From Teredinibacter turnerae (lineage in GTDB: Bacteria > Pseudomonadota > Gammaproteobacteria > Pseudomonadales > Cellvibrionaceae), in NCBI RefSeq assembly GCF_037935975.1, contig NZ_CP149817.1, forward strand, positions 124,001 through 188,000: 64,000 nucleotides of DNA. The letters are read 5' to 3'. Position numbers and translations under genes: made by a program. The notes under the pieces were generated by a model that was not told where the DNA came from, did no database searches, and worked only from the letters and a program-made list of their open reading frames with translations. Shown here one piece after another: positions 53,356 through 63,700 of the stretch (position 1 is the first letter of the stretch; the number at the start of each line of letters is the position of its first letter).

Positions 53356-53370
53356 GCACCAGTGTGGCGC
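53356..53370 (-). promoter_or_regulatory. NtrC-binding site, distal
   Basis: GCACCAGTGTGGCGC fits the NtrC consensus with one mismatch in the arms. Its centre is about 137 bp upstream of the predicted start, 29 bp from the other site, close to the -108/-140 layout of E. coli glnA. Confidence 0.7.
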
Positions 53371-53465
53371 CAAAATCCCGGGCTTGTGGTGGAGTAGCGC
53401 AACATTATACTGCTAGGCCTTTTAACTTTGACAGACTCTTTTTAACTTCAGTTGTAGCGAATCAA

Positions 53466-54938
53466 ATGATCTTCACTGTCCGCCTCTTTCCGGAAATCAC
53501 TATCAAAAGCCATCCGGTGCGCAAACGATGGACCCGCCAGCTCACGGATAATCTGCGGTTGCTCGGGCGCCGCATACACGAGGGCACCAAAGTTATCCAG
53601 GATTGGGACCGTATCGAAGTGCGGGTGCCAGATGACGATGCTGCCCTGCAGGCGCAGTTTATCGATATGCTCAAGCGCACGCCGGGGATTTCCACGTTTT
53701 CGCAGGTCTCGGCTTACCCGTTCACCACGCTGCACGATATCTACGAGCATGCATTACCCCTGTATGGCGATCTTATTGCGAACAAAACGTTTTGTGTTCG
53801 CGTAAAGCGCACTGGTAAACACGACTTCACCTCTACAGACGCGGAAAAATATGTGGGCGGTGGTTTGAATCAGCACACCCACGCGTTGGGTGTGCGCTTG
53901 AAAGACCCTGATGTGACCGTGCACATCGATATTAAAGATGATTACTGCTATCTGGTGAATGGTCGCTTTGCGGGGCTGGGCGGTTTTCCCATGGGTACCC
54001 AGGACCCGGTGTTGTCGCTGGTATCGGGTGGATTCGACTCGACGGTTGCCAGTTATTTGATGATGAAACGGGGTTTGCGCACCCACTTTTGCTTTTTCAA
54101 CCTGGGCGGTCGCGATCACGAACTTGGCGTGAAAGAGATTGCGTTTTACTTATGGAACCGATACTCGGCGAGTCACCGGGTGCGATTTGTTACCGTGCCT
54201 TTCGAGGGGGTGGTTGAGGAAATTCTGGAGAAGATCGACCCGGCAAATATGGGGGTGGTATTAAAGCGCATGATGCTGCGCGCAGCGGAAAAAATTGCCG
54301 CACGCGGCGATATTCAGGCGCTGGTTACCGGTGAGGCAGTTGCGCAGGTTTCGAGCCAGACAATACCCAACCTGTCGGCGATTGAGCGGGTGTGCAATAC
54401 GCTGGTACTGCGGCCGTTGATTGCAATGGACAAACCCGAGATTATTCGTTTATCTCGTGAAATTGGGGCGGAAGAATTTTCGGCGAATATTCCCGAATAT
54501 TGCGGTGTGATATCGGTAAAGCCTTCGGCAAAGGTACGCTTGGACCGCCTGGAGGCGCAGGAAGCGCAGTTCGATTTCTCCCGTCTGGAAAATGCGATTG
54601 AGCAGTCGCGGGTGCAGCCTATCGATGCCGTGATGGAAGATTTGCGCAACCCGCAGGCGGAAGTGGAGGCTGTTGCCCAACTGCAACCCGGTGACCGTAT
54701 TATCGATATTCGTCATCCCACGGAAATTGACATGCGCCCGCTCGCTTTGCCAGCGGGCACAGAAGCAGCGTTGGAAATTCCGTTTTATAGTTTAAGTACG
54801 CGCTTCGCTGAGTTGGAGTGTAAGGGGCGCTATCTGCTTTACTGTGATAAGGGCGTGATGAGTCAGTTGCATGCGCGCCACCTGCGTGATGACGGTGCGA
54901 CCAATGTGGCGGTTTACCGCCCCGAAAAGCCGGTTTAG
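53466..54938 (+). CDS. thiI: tRNA 4-thiouridine sulfurtransferase ThiI
   Basis: The start at 53466 (MIFTVRLFPEITIKSHPVRKRW) matches ThiI N-termini; a longer frame from 53346 lacks support. The 490-residue enzyme has the ferredoxin-like and THUMP domains, the PP-loop SGGFDSTVASYLMMKRGL, and a C-terminal rhodanese domain with its Cys in YLLYCDKGVMSQLHARHL. It adds sulfur to U8 of tRNA and can supply sulfur for thiamine thiazole synthesis. Confidence 0.95.
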   Translation: MIFTVRLFPEITIKSHPVRKRWTRQLTDNLRLLGRRIHEGTKVIQDWDRIEVRVPDDDAALQAQFIDMLKRTPGISTFSQVSAYPFTTLHDIYEHALPLYGDLIANKTFCVRVKRTGKHDFTSTDAEKYVGGGLNQHTHALGVRLKDPDVTVHIDIKDDYCYLVNGRFAGLGGFPMGTQDPVLSLVSGGFDSTVASYLMMKRGLRTHFCFFNLGGRDHELGVKEIAFYLWNRYSASHRVRFVTVPFEGVVEEILEKIDPANMGVVLKRMMLRAAEKIAARGDIQALVTGEAVAQVSSQTIPNLSAIERVCNTLVLRPLIAMDKPEIIRLSREIGAEEFSANIPEYCGVISVKPSAKVRLDRLEAQEAQFDFSRLENAIEQSRVQPIDAVMEDLRNPQAEVEAVAQLQPGDRIIDIRHPTEIDMRPLALPAGTEAALEIPFYSLSTRFAELECKGRYLLYCDKGVMSQLHARHLRDDGATNVAVYRPEKPV

Positions 54939-54956
54939 GTTAGAGGTACATAGTTC

Positions 54957-55400
54957 GTGATTCGCTTTAAAAAACGCGATTTGATGGTTGTCGGCTTTGC
55001 GGTTGCGGTGGTGGCTATTTCCGTTATATCCACCCTGTTGGTGGCGGGCGGCCCAGAGGTTAACGCCTGGCTGCGAGGCAATAGCAATAAATATATGAAC
55101 GTAACTTTTACCGATGCGGTGCTCACCTGTCAGGCACACGTTGCTGAACAGTTCGGCCGACAAATGACAACGATGGAAGTGGACAATCACTCCAGTCGCT
55201 ATGACAGCCGCCGCTCGATCTATAAAATTTTTCTCGAAGTTACGACACCTGTAAAAGCTGATGCAACCGGGGTGCACTATGTGAATTGCTTCGTGAAGTC
55301 CTCTAATGGGCGTATAAGCAACTATGAAAGTTGGGAGGAAAAAGAAGGTAAAAATGGGCCGGTGGGTCACGACTCAAACCCATTTGGCTTCCCGCGGTAA
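54957..55400 (+). CDS. Hypothetical protein with N-terminal membrane helix
   Basis: A GTG start gives 147 residues. Residues 9-28 form a helix (MVVGFAVAVVAISVISTLLVAGG), followed by a small soluble domain (FTDAVLTCQAHVAEQFGRQMTTMEVDNHSSRYDSRRS, VHYVNCFVKSSNGRI) with two Cys that may form a disulfide. Family not recognised. It follows thiI by 18 bp, so it may be co-transcribed. Confidence 0.6.
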   Translation: MIRFKKRDLMVVGFAVAVVAISVISTLLVAGGPEVNAWLRGNSNKYMNVTFTDAVLTCQAHVAEQFGRQMTTMEVDNHSSRYDSRRSIYKIFLEVTTPVKADATGVHYVNCFVKSSNGRISNYESWEEKEGKNGPVGHDSNPFGFPR

Positions 55401-55496
55401 GGGAGACGCCTTGAATCGCGCGATGGCGTGCGTGTGGAAGTGTGGACGTGTAGACGTGTAGAAAAGGGGAGCCGTATACAGCTCCCGGACAAGCCG

Positions 55497-56054
55497 TTAG
55501 AAGCGGAAATCGAAACCGACGTTGATTACGGTAAACTCCACGGTGTCTGTATTTATCAGTTGGCGGTATTCAAAATTCAGGTTAGTGTTTTCGTTCATCA
55601 CAAAGCCGACGCCCAAGCCGTAGGAAAAGCCGGTTTCGGTGTAGGAATCTTCCTGCGTAGAGCCATCCATATAATCAACATCGCGGCCCCACTGTAAAAA
55701 AGTTGCCCCCACCAGGCCGTACAGTTTGGCCACCTGGTTCGCTTTTTCAACCCGGTAGTAAACAGATTGGTAGTAGTCGATACCCAGCTCGATGTTTTGC
55801 TGTGCGTCGCCGGTACCTATGCTATAACTTTCGCCAGAGAGGCCCAGGCCAGTACGTGTTTCACCGCCGACCCAACCGTTTAGCTTGTAGCCGCCGAAGG
55901 CTTCGATTGAACGAAACTCAACATCATTGCCTGCGCCTAGGGTGGCATTTCCATCGATAAAGTTTGCGTTGCCGCCAGCATAAAAGCCGCTCAGGTTATC
56001 TGCGTAGGTGGGCAGGGCAAAAAGCATTACTGCGGGGATAATGAATATCCTCAT
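55497..56054 (-). CDS. Outer-membrane beta-barrel protein (OmpA/OprF-like porin fold)
   Basis: The 185-residue protein has a signal peptide (IPAVMLFALPTYAD) and alternating strands typical of an 8-stranded barrel (SGFYAGGNANFIDGNATLG, IEAFGGYKLNGWVGGETRTGLGLSGES, KLYGLVGATFLQWGRDV, GFSYGLGVGFVMNENTNLNFEYRQL), ending in VGFDFRF with a terminal Phe as the Bam signal. Role unknown, perhaps structural. Confidence 0.8.
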   Translation of the reverse strand: MRIFIIPAVMLFALPTYADNLSGFYAGGNANFIDGNATLGAGNDVEFRSIEAFGGYKLNGWVGGETRTGLGLSGESYSIGTGDAQQNIELGIDYYQSVYYRVEKANQVAKLYGLVGATFLQWGRDVDYMDGSTQEDSYTETGFSYGLGVGFVMNENTNLNFEYRQLINTDTVEFTVINVGFDFRF

Positions 56055-56158
56055 GGTCGAATCTCCGTTAATTCTTTCTTATGGCACCAAGATGCCCTCA
56101 TTCTAGCTAAAGCTGACAACGGGCGTTAGTGTTTGGCTTACAAAAAGCGTGAATAGGC

Positions 56159-57154
56159 TCACTGTGCGGCGGGCGCAGTGCTCTGGCGCACAATAAATTC
56201 GTAAGGCAAAACCTTTTCCTGGCAAGGGAGTGATTCCCCATTGAGCTGTTGCAAGAGCATATCTACCGCCAGTGTGCCCATTAAGTCGGCAGGCTGAGCG
56301 ATGGTTGTGAGCGGGGGATCGCAGTAGCGGGCATAACTGATATCGTCAAAACCCGTAACCGATACGTCTTCAGGCACGCGCAACCCTTGTGCTTTTAGCG
56401 CCTGAATTGCGCCAATCGCCATTTCGTCGTTCATACACGCGATAGCGGTGGGTTGGCCGCCCGATTGGCAAAGTGCATTAGCCGCATTAACACCGGACCA
56501 TATAGAATAGTCGCCGCTGGCAACGAGGTTGGCGTCGAACGGAAGGCCTGCATCGGCCAGCGCTTTTTGAAAGCCTTTCATTCTATCTACGGTGTGCGGA
56601 TTTTCCTCGCGACCAGTGATTAGCCCGATTCGTTGATGGCCGAGTGAGATCAAATACGCAGTCATTTGTTCGAATGCCTTTGCGTTATCCACTCGGACAC
56701 ACGGCCCGTCAGTACTTTCTGTAGAACAGACGTGCAAATAGGGGAAGCTGAACTTGCTGCCCGCGTGAAACTGGTCGGAGATTGGCCGCAACTGAAGAAT
56801 GCCATCGGCGAGGCGTGTTTCTACCAGGCGAATATAATCCTGTTCGCGTTCAGACGAGTCCTGGGTATCGCCGAGTAAAACGGAATACCCCTTTTTTTGT
56901 GCCTGTCGTTCGATACTGCGAATAACCAAGGCGAAAAAGGGGTTGGCGATATCAGGTACCAGCACCACAAGAGAATAGGAGCGGGCGGAGCGAAAATTGC
57001 GCGCAAGCATGTTGGGTTGATAGTTCACTTGATCAACGGCTTTCATCACGCGTTTTTGGGTGGCTTCCGACACCATCTCCGGGTGGCTCAGGGTGCGTGA
57101 TACAGTCGCCACAGATACGCCCGCCAGGCGTGCGACTTCGCGGATATTAGACAT
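56159..57154 (-). CDS. LacI-family transcriptional regulator
   Basis: The start at 57154 (MSNIREVARLAGVSVATVSRTLSHPEMVSEATQKRVMKAVDQVNYQPNMLARNFRSARSYS) is the canonical LacI HTH and hinge helix. The 331-residue protein then has the periplasmic-binding-like effector domain (LVVLVPDIANPFFALVIRSIERQAQKKGYSVLLGD, YLISLGHQRIGLITGREENPHTVDRMKGF). It faces the mannanase-like gene across a 541-bp region with two palindromes, so it probably controls that gene and itself in response to a sugar. Confidence 0.9.
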   Translation of the reverse strand: MSNIREVARLAGVSVATVSRTLSHPEMVSEATQKRVMKAVDQVNYQPNMLARNFRSARSYSLVVLVPDIANPFFALVIRSIERQAQKKGYSVLLGDTQDSSEREQDYIRLVETRLADGILQLRPISDQFHAGSKFSFPYLHVCSTESTDGPCVRVDNAKAFEQMTAYLISLGHQRIGLITGREENPHTVDRMKGFQKALADAGLPFDANLVASGDYSIWSGVNAANALCQSGGQPTAIACMNDEMAIGAIQALKAQGLRVPEDVSVTGFDDISYARYCDPPLTTIAQPADLMGTLAVDMLLQQLNGESLPCQEKVLPYEFIVRQSTAPAAQ

Positions 57155-57349
57155 AGGCCTCCTCAAACAGGCGCGCGCTGCAGTGTGCACATGCGCTACC
57201 GAAAGGCCATAGGAATAGCCTTGCCGTCACGCATGCTAGCAAATATCCACTTGGCGCGATATTCATTATTTTATGCATTCCCCGTATTTTAGGCGGCCTG
57301 GCAAAAATAAAAAACCGGTCTGCCCGCCAGCAATTGATGTATTCATGTG

Positions 57350-57369
57350 TGTTACCACATGTGATAACA
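57350..57369. promoter_or_regulatory. Palindromic operator candidate 1
   Basis: TGTTACCACATGTGATAACA is a near-perfect 20-bp palindrome with one mismatched pair. It lies about 200 bp before the LacI start and 330 bp before the hydrolase start. It could bind the LacI protein or a global regulator. Confidence 0.55.
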
Positions 57370-57386
57370 GAAGCCATTGACCCGGC

Positions 57387-57408
57387 AAAATGTAATTGGT
57401 TACATTTT
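57387..57408. promoter_or_regulatory. Palindromic operator candidate 2
   Basis: ATGTAATTGGTTACAT lies in the centre of a 22-bp near-perfect inverted repeat with A/T arms. LacI-family operators often read TGTAA-N4-TTACA, so this is the better LacI candidate of the two. Confidence 0.6.
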
Positions 57409-57695
57409 CCTCGCCGGGGTAAACCCCGTAACAATCTCCGGGTTATCTGTTTGCTTGAATTGTGCCGTAGCAACTCAGCGTTATCAGTGATCGTGCAGGG
57501 TATCGCCGATGCCGGGTAGCGACTTAGTGCAAGCCTGCAATCATGGCCTTCAGGTCATGTTTCGACGGCGATTCCCGGCTGCCAGCAGCGATAAAGGCTA
57601 CAAGAAACATCGTGAACACGGGGGCTGCGGGGGCGTGAATTCTGGTTTGTTGCGCGGGTATACAACGAATAATAACCAAAATAAGGAGTGTCTTT

Positions 57696-59129
57696 ATGGG
57701 GGTAGCCAAAGTGTGGTACCGGGTTGTACTTAGCGTGTTATCTATTTTATTGCTTGCCTGCGCACCGCCGCCGGAGATGCTGGAGGAGAATAATCCCAAG
57801 CCCGCAGCCGATACCGCATGGCGCGAGTTTAAGACCGATGTGCCAGCGAGCCCGTTTGTGCGTGTCGAGGGCAATAAATTCTACCTGCAGGGTAAGCCCT
57901 ATCGGTACGTAGGTGCCAACATGTGGTATGCCGCCTATCTGGGTTCGTCAGATTCCACAGTGGCAGATCGCGCGCGCCTGCAGCGAGAGCTGGATACCTT
58001 GCAGCAATACGGTATTACCAATCTTCGCATTCTCGGTGCCGCCGAGCGCTCGCCATTGGATAATTCGCTGCAGCCGGCAATCAGCTACCGGGGCAAAGTA
58101 GAGCGGGACGATCTGCTGGAAGGCCTGGATTTTGCGCTTGCGGAAATGGCCAAGCGGGATATGAAAGCCGTTATCTACCTGAATAATTTTTGGGAGTGGT
58201 CCGGCGGGATGATGACCTACCTGAGTTGGGTAAACGGCGGCGACTTTATCAATCTTGGCGACGACGCACATCCCTGGCCCGCATTCGCACTCGCGACTGC
58301 CAGGTTTTACAGTAACCGTGCAGCGGTGGATTTGTCGTATCAATATATGGAAACCTTGCTGACGCGGACCAACAGCATTACCGGTGTTGCCTATAAGGAC
58401 GATCCCACCATTATGGCGTGGCAACTGGCCAACGAACCGCGACCAGGCGATGGTGATATCAGCCGCGATAATTTACCGGCGTATTTTTCCTGGATTCGCA
58501 ATACGGCCGCGTTGATTAAACAGCTCGATCCGAATCATCTGGTAAGCCTCGGAAGTGAAGGTACCCAGGGTTGCCTGGGCATGATGGCGTGCTTTCTGGG
58601 CGCCCATGCAGAAAACGGTGTTGACTATGCAACCGTACACCTGTGGCCCAAAAACTGGGGGTGGTTTGATGTGGCGCGGCCGCAGCAGACGTTTGGCGAT
58701 GCCATGCGCAAAACCGACGCTTATATCGCGCAACACATCACCTACGCTGAGCAACTGAATATGCCATTGGTGCTTGAGGAGTTCGGCTTCGAGCGCAATG
58801 GCGGTGAATATAGCCGAGAGGCGGATGTAAGCCTGCGCAACAATTTATATCAGTTGGTATACGCGCGTGTCGCGGGCAGCAGTTTGTCTGGCGGATCTCT
58901 GGTCGGGTCGAATTTCTGGGCGTGGGGAGGCGCTGGCAAAGCGCAACATGCTGATTATGGCTGGCAGGCGGGCGATACCAGTTATCTCGGCGATCCACCG
59001 CAAGAGCCCCAAGGTTTTTATTCGGTGTTTGATACCGACATCAGCACACTTGAAATCATTCGCGAGCACAGCCGCGTGTTGGCCAATCCGTCGGGACTGC
59101 AACCGCGAGGCAACGCCAACGAGGGGTAG
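57696..59129 (+). CDS. GH5-family mannanase-like lipoprotein
   Basis: The 477-residue protein has a lipobox (ILLLACAPP, Cys near residue 22). The GH5 (subfamily 7-like) barrel shows YRYVGANMWYAAYLG, GITNLRILGAAERS, KDDPTIMAWQLANEPRPG (acid/base Glu after Asn) and TYAEQLNMPLVLEEFGFERNG (nucleophile Glu). It would hydrolyse beta-mannan at the outer membrane or cell surface. It lies beside a divergent LacI regulator, fitting sugar-controlled expression; substrate is inferred. Confidence 0.85.
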   Translation: MGVAKVWYRVVLSVLSILLLACAPPPEMLEENNPKPAADTAWREFKTDVPASPFVRVEGNKFYLQGKPYRYVGANMWYAAYLGSSDSTVADRARLQRELDTLQQYGITNLRILGAAERSPLDNSLQPAISYRGKVERDDLLEGLDFALAEMAKRDMKAVIYLNNFWEWSGGMMTYLSWVNGGDFINLGDDAHPWPAFALATARFYSNRAAVDLSYQYMETLLTRTNSITGVAYKDDPTIMAWQLANEPRPGDGDISRDNLPAYFSWIRNTAALIKQLDPNHLVSLGSEGTQGCLGMMACFLGAHAENGVDYATVHLWPKNWGWFDVARPQQTFGDAMRKTDAYIAQHITYAEQLNMPLVLEEFGFERNGGEYSREADVSLRNNLYQLVYARVAGSSLSGGSLVGSNFWAWGGAGKAQHADYGWQAGDTSYLGDPPQEPQGFYSVFDTDISTLEIIREHSRVLANPSGLQPRGNANEG

Positions 59130-59632
59130 CGCAGAGGGGCTTTCGGGCGACGGGGCTGGAGCATTTTCATGCAGTCAGGTGCGACAATATACCGCAGTGT
59201 TTTTGCGCTCGGATTCTCTTATGCTAGCGGCGCTTGTACGGAAATGCCCGGGAGATACATGATCGGCAGTTCAGTGTTGAGCGCGCCAGCGCAGTGGCGC
59301 CAATCCTGGTTGTCGGTAGCTCTCGCCGACAACCTATTTTTCCCCTCCAGCAGCCTGCAGTTCGATGAAGGTGTCAGCGCTTACTTGTAGTTCGAGTTAT
59401 CTGTTGCTATGTTGGCACGATATAGGATGCATGATTCGACAGGGTGTTGCTGCAGCCCATCTGTAAGCCCTGTTTTCGGGCACGCAAATTACTCGGGTGT
59501 GCACCTGGCGCCAGGGAGTTATGGCGTTCCCAAAATTCTCTCCTTGATTTCACCAGAATTCATCAATCGGTTATTTATACTTCGCATCACCTGGCGTTGG
59601 GGCCGGTTTTATATTGTTCACGGGAAGGTTTC
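59130..59632. other. Intergenic region between the mannanase-like and efflux genes
   Basis: About 503 bp without a supported gene. GGGAAGG at 59622-59628 is the likely ribosome binding site for the adaptor gene at 59633. I see no strong palindrome. Confidence 0.4.
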
Positions 59633-60763
59633 ATGAAAAAGTTTGTAATAGCCATTAGCGTTGGTGCACTGCTTGTTGTGCTGGCAATTGTTGCCGTAAA
59701 AGGTTCACAAATTATGGCGCTGATAAAAATGGGGGAGTCGAACCAAATGCCTCCGACCATTATCTCCGCCACCGAAGTGGTGTCTCAGGAATGGGAGCAA
59801 AGTCTCAAAACTGTGGGTACCCTTGAAGCTGTGCAAGGTGTGGTTGTTACCGCAGACCTTCCCGGGCGAGTGACCGAGATTTTATTTAAAGCCGGCGCGG
59901 AAGTGCGCGCGGGTGATGTGCTGGTTCGGCAGGACATCACCTCAGAAAAAGCACAGCTGCGAGCAGCGGAAGCGAGTGTTGCATTAGCAAAGTCTAACCT
60001 TGATCGCGTGGATGCGCTCTACAACAAAAAGGTCTCTTCGAAATCCGAATTCGACGCGGCCGACGCCCGCTACAAAGAAGCGGTTGCCCAGGCTGATAAT
60101 ATTCGCAGCATGATCGATAAAAAAACTGTGAAGGCACCTTTCGCGGGCCGCTTGGGTATTCGCTTAATCAATGTGGGCCGCGACCTGGGCACAGGTGACG
60201 CTATCGTTTCCCTGCAGGCGGTGGACCCAATCTATGTGAACTTTTCTCTGCCGCAGCGCGATCTTCCCAAAATATCTTTGGGCTTGAAAGTTCGCCTTAC
60301 CACGGACGCCGTCGCCAACAAAGTTTTCCACGGTGAGCTGACCACCATTAACCCGGAAATTGACCCGGTCACCCGCAGTGTGCGCGTGCAGGCGAGCCTC
60401 GATAATAAAGATCTCAGCTTGTTGCCCGGCATGTACGCCAAGTTGGATGTGGTACTGCCCGAAGCCAATAAAGTGCTCGCGGTACCAGCAACCGCGATCA
60501 GCTACGCAACCTACGGCGACTCTGTGTTTGTGGTTGCGCAAGAAGAGGATGAAGAGAGCGGCGAAACCAAACAGGTGGCGCGTCAACAATTTGTGCGCCT
60601 GGGCCAGCGTCTCGGCGATTTCGTTGCGATTGAAGCCGGTGTGAGCGAGGGCGATACGGTTGTGAGCACTGGCGTGTTTAAAGTACGCAATGGTGCGCCT
60701 GTGGTTATCAACAATGAAGCACAGCCTGATTTTAAAGAGAACCCACAGCCGGCAGATTCCTAA
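59633..60763 (+). CDS. RND efflux periplasmic adaptor protein
   Basis: The start at 59633 (MKKFVIAISVGALLVVLAIVAV) gives an N-terminal membrane or signal segment; a longer frame from 59444 is unlikely. The 376-residue protein shows the barrel-sandwich (VVVTADLPGRVTEILFKAGAEVRAGDVLVRQD) with the alpha-hairpin (EASVALAKSNLDRVDALYNKKVSSKSEFDAADARYKEAVAQADN), then a beta-barrel (GDAIVSLQAVDPIYVNFSLPQRDLPKI). It links the inner-membrane pump to an outer-membrane channel. Confidence 0.9.
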   Translation: MKKFVIAISVGALLVVLAIVAVKGSQIMALIKMGESNQMPPTIISATEVVSQEWEQSLKTVGTLEAVQGVVVTADLPGRVTEILFKAGAEVRAGDVLVRQDITSEKAQLRAAEASVALAKSNLDRVDALYNKKVSSKSEFDAADARYKEAVAQADNIRSMIDKKTVKAPFAGRLGIRLINVGRDLGTGDAIVSLQAVDPIYVNFSLPQRDLPKISLGLKVRLTTDAVANKVFHGELTTINPEIDPVTRSVRVQASLDNKDLSLLPGMYAKLDVVLPEANKVLAVPATAISYATYGDSVFVVAQEEDEESGETKQVARQQFVRLGQRLGDFVAIEAGVSEGDTVVSTGVFKVRNGAPVVINNEAQPDFKENPQPADS

Positions 60764-60781
60764 CAGGGCGGAAACCGAAAC

Positions 60782-63700
60782 ATGAAAACAGTATTTACCG
60801 ATATATTTGTTCGTCGGCCGGTTCTTGCGCTGGTAGTTAACCTGGTAATCATTATTGCCGGGATACAGGCTATCTCGTCGTTGACGGTTCGTCAGTACCC
60901 GCGTAACGACAACGCGGTTATCACCGTCAACACCGCCTACATTGGGGCTAACGCCGAACTGGTTCGCGGCTTTATTACGACGCCTCTGGAACGAGCCATA
61001 TCCGGTGCCGATGGCATCGACTATATCAATTCTTCCTCCACTCAGGGCATGTCGACTATTAATGTGCAGTTGGAATTGAATTACGACCCGATTAAGGCGC
61101 TGTCGGAAATTACCTCAAAGGTTAATCAGGTGCGCGGCGATCTGCCACCAGAAGCCGAGGTGCCGATTATTAATGTGCAGTCTGCAGATAGTCAGTTCGC
61201 GTCAGCCTATTTGAGTTTTAGCTCGGAAATTCTAGAGCCGAACCAGATTACGGATTACCTGACGCGTGTTGTACAGCCGCGGTTGGCGGCGCTGGAAGGG
61301 GTACAGCGCGCAGATGTACTGGGTGGTCGAACCTTTGCGATGCGCGTGTGGTTAAAGCCGGATCGAATGGCGGCTTATGGCATTACACCGGTGCAAATTC
61401 GGCAGGCGTTAACCTCCAATAACTACCTCGCGGCGCTGGGGAATACCAAGGGTAGCTTTATCCAGGTTAACCTTTCTGCGAATACCGACTTAAACACGGT
61501 TGAGGAGTTTCGCGATCTGGTACTGCGCTCAGAAAATGGTGCTCTGGTGCGTTTAAGTGATGTTGCCGATGTCGAGCTGGGTTCAGAAAGTTACAACGAA
61601 GAAGTGCGTTATTCCGGCATGACCACGACCTTTATGGGTATCTGGCCGATGCCGAACGCGAACACGCTTGATGTAATGAAGCTGGTGCGCAAAGAGCTGG
61701 ACAGCCTGCGTGACGGTATGCCCAAAGGTATGGACGCGGTTATTGGTTACGATGCGACCGAATACATCGAATCGTCGATTAACGAAGTGAAATTTACGCT
61801 CGCTGAAACGTTGCTGATCGTTATCGCCATCATCTTCTTATTCCTTGGTTCTGTGCGTTCGGTAGTGATCCCGGTGATGGCGATTCCGGTATCGTTAATT
61901 GGCGCCATCTTTCTGATGCAATTGTTTGGCTTCAGTTTGAATTTGCTGACCCTGCTGGCGATTGTACTTTCGGTTGGTCTGGTTGTGGACGATGCCATCG
62001 TGATTGTCGAGAACGTCGAGCGGCATATCAGCGAAGGCCAGAGCCCGATGAAAGCGGCAATGCTGGGTGCGCGCGAACTGGTCGGCCCGGTTATCGCGAT
62101 GACCATTACGTTAATTGCAGTTTATTTGCCGATTGGTTTGCAAGGCGGTTTAACCGGGTCGCTGTTCCGCGAGTTTGCATTTACGCTTGCGGGCGCGGTC
62201 ACCATTTCCGGTATTGTCGCGTTAACCCTATCGCCGATGATGTCCTCAAAGCTGTTGAAAGAAGGAATTGAAGACGAGGGTTTTGCCAAGCGCTCAGCAA
62301 ATGTATTTAATGCGATACGAGCGCGTTACCTGCGAATTCTGGATGTGAGCCTGCGCGCGCGTGGAGCAATATACGTGCTTTGGTTCTTATTGAGCGCCGG
62401 CGCTGTGGCGATGTTTATGAGTTCGCCGAAAGAACTGGCGCCGACAGAAGATCAGGGCATTGTGTTTATCATGTCCGAGGGGGCATCGTCGTCTACCATC
62501 GATCAGTCTAAGATCTATGCGAACGCGCTTAATGAAAAGCTTCTGTCTGTGCCTGAGGGCGAATTCACGTTCCAGATCACCTTTCCCGACGGTGGCATGG
62601 GCGGGTTGCTGCTCAAGCCCTGGGAAGAGCGCGATCGATCTGTATTCCAGTTACTCCCGGAAATTACTGCGGATATTTCACAGATTGGTGGTATTAACAA
62701 CTTCGCAATTGCGCCGCCCGCGTTGCCGGGTGGTGGTTCGTTCCCAGTGGAGTTTGTGATTGCAGCGACAGGAGACATTGAGGATATTCTCAAGTACGCG
62801 GAGCAGTTGCAGCAGGCCGCCGCGACCAGCGGCATGTTTATGTTTCCGCCGCAAATCGACACTAAAGTCGATGTGCCCGAAGCGGAACTGGTCATCGATC
62901 GCGATAAAGTGGCCGATCTCGGTTTGAGCTTGCAGCAGGTGGGTGCCGATGTTGGTGTGATGCTCGGTGGTGGTTATGTTAACCGGTTTAATATCGGCGG
63001 ACGGAGCTACCGCGTAATACCCCAGGTGAAACGCTCGGAACGACTAAATCCGGCGCAATTACAGGATATTTTTATTACTGGCCCTGAAGGAAAGTTGATT
63101 CCGCTAAGCACCGTTGCACGTATTGAAGAAAAGACCGTGCCCCGATCCTTAAATCGGTTCCAGCAGTTAAATGCGGTGAAATTGAGCGGCGTATCGACAC
63201 AGTCGCTGGATGCCGCGCTGAACTTTCTGGAAACCGAAGCGGCGAAAATCCTGCCCAGCGACTACATGGTCGATTACACCGGTGAATCTCGGCAGTTGCG
63301 TCGCGAAGGCAATAAGTTTTTACCTGCGTTCACCATGGCATTACTGCTGATCTTTCTAGTGTTGGCGGCGCAGTTCAACAGCTTCCGCGATCCGTTTGTG
63401 ATTCTGGCGGGGTCGGTACCACTGGCGATGTTCGGTGCGTCCATCTTTACGTTCCTCAAGTTTCCTGTTCCGGGAATGGGTTTCTGGACCGACGGCTTCA
63501 CCACAACACTGAATATCTACTCGCAAGTGGGGTTGGTGACTTTGATTGGTCTGGTCGCTAAGAACGGGATTCTGCTGGTGGAATTTGCCAACAAAATGCA
63601 GGAGCTGGGTCTGACTAAAATGGCCGCTGTTCGAGAAGCCGCGTCCACACGTTTGCGACCGATTCTGATGACAACTGTAGCAACCGTGGCAGGTCACTTT

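Larger units (their letters stand above)
53109..53465. other. glnA/thiI divergent control region
   Basis: This 357-bp region between glnA (minus) and thiI (plus) has a sigma-54 promoter and two NtrC-type sites, annotated separately. No other gene is present. Confidence 0.8.
57155..57695. other. Divergent LacI/mannanase control region
   Basis: This 541-bp region between the LacI gene and the mannanase-like gene has two palindromes (annotated separately), and no gene I can support. The ribosome binding site AAGGAG lies before the 57696 ATG. Confidence 0.5.

Noticed and set aside
53346-53465. Longer N-terminus for ThiI
   Set aside because: The extra 40 residues are low-quality and would cover the NtrC sites; family alignment starts at MIFTVRLFPEITIKS.
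59130-59632. Small genes between the GH5 and efflux genes
   Set aside because: Frames there are short, lack ribosome binding sites and have no recognisable domain.
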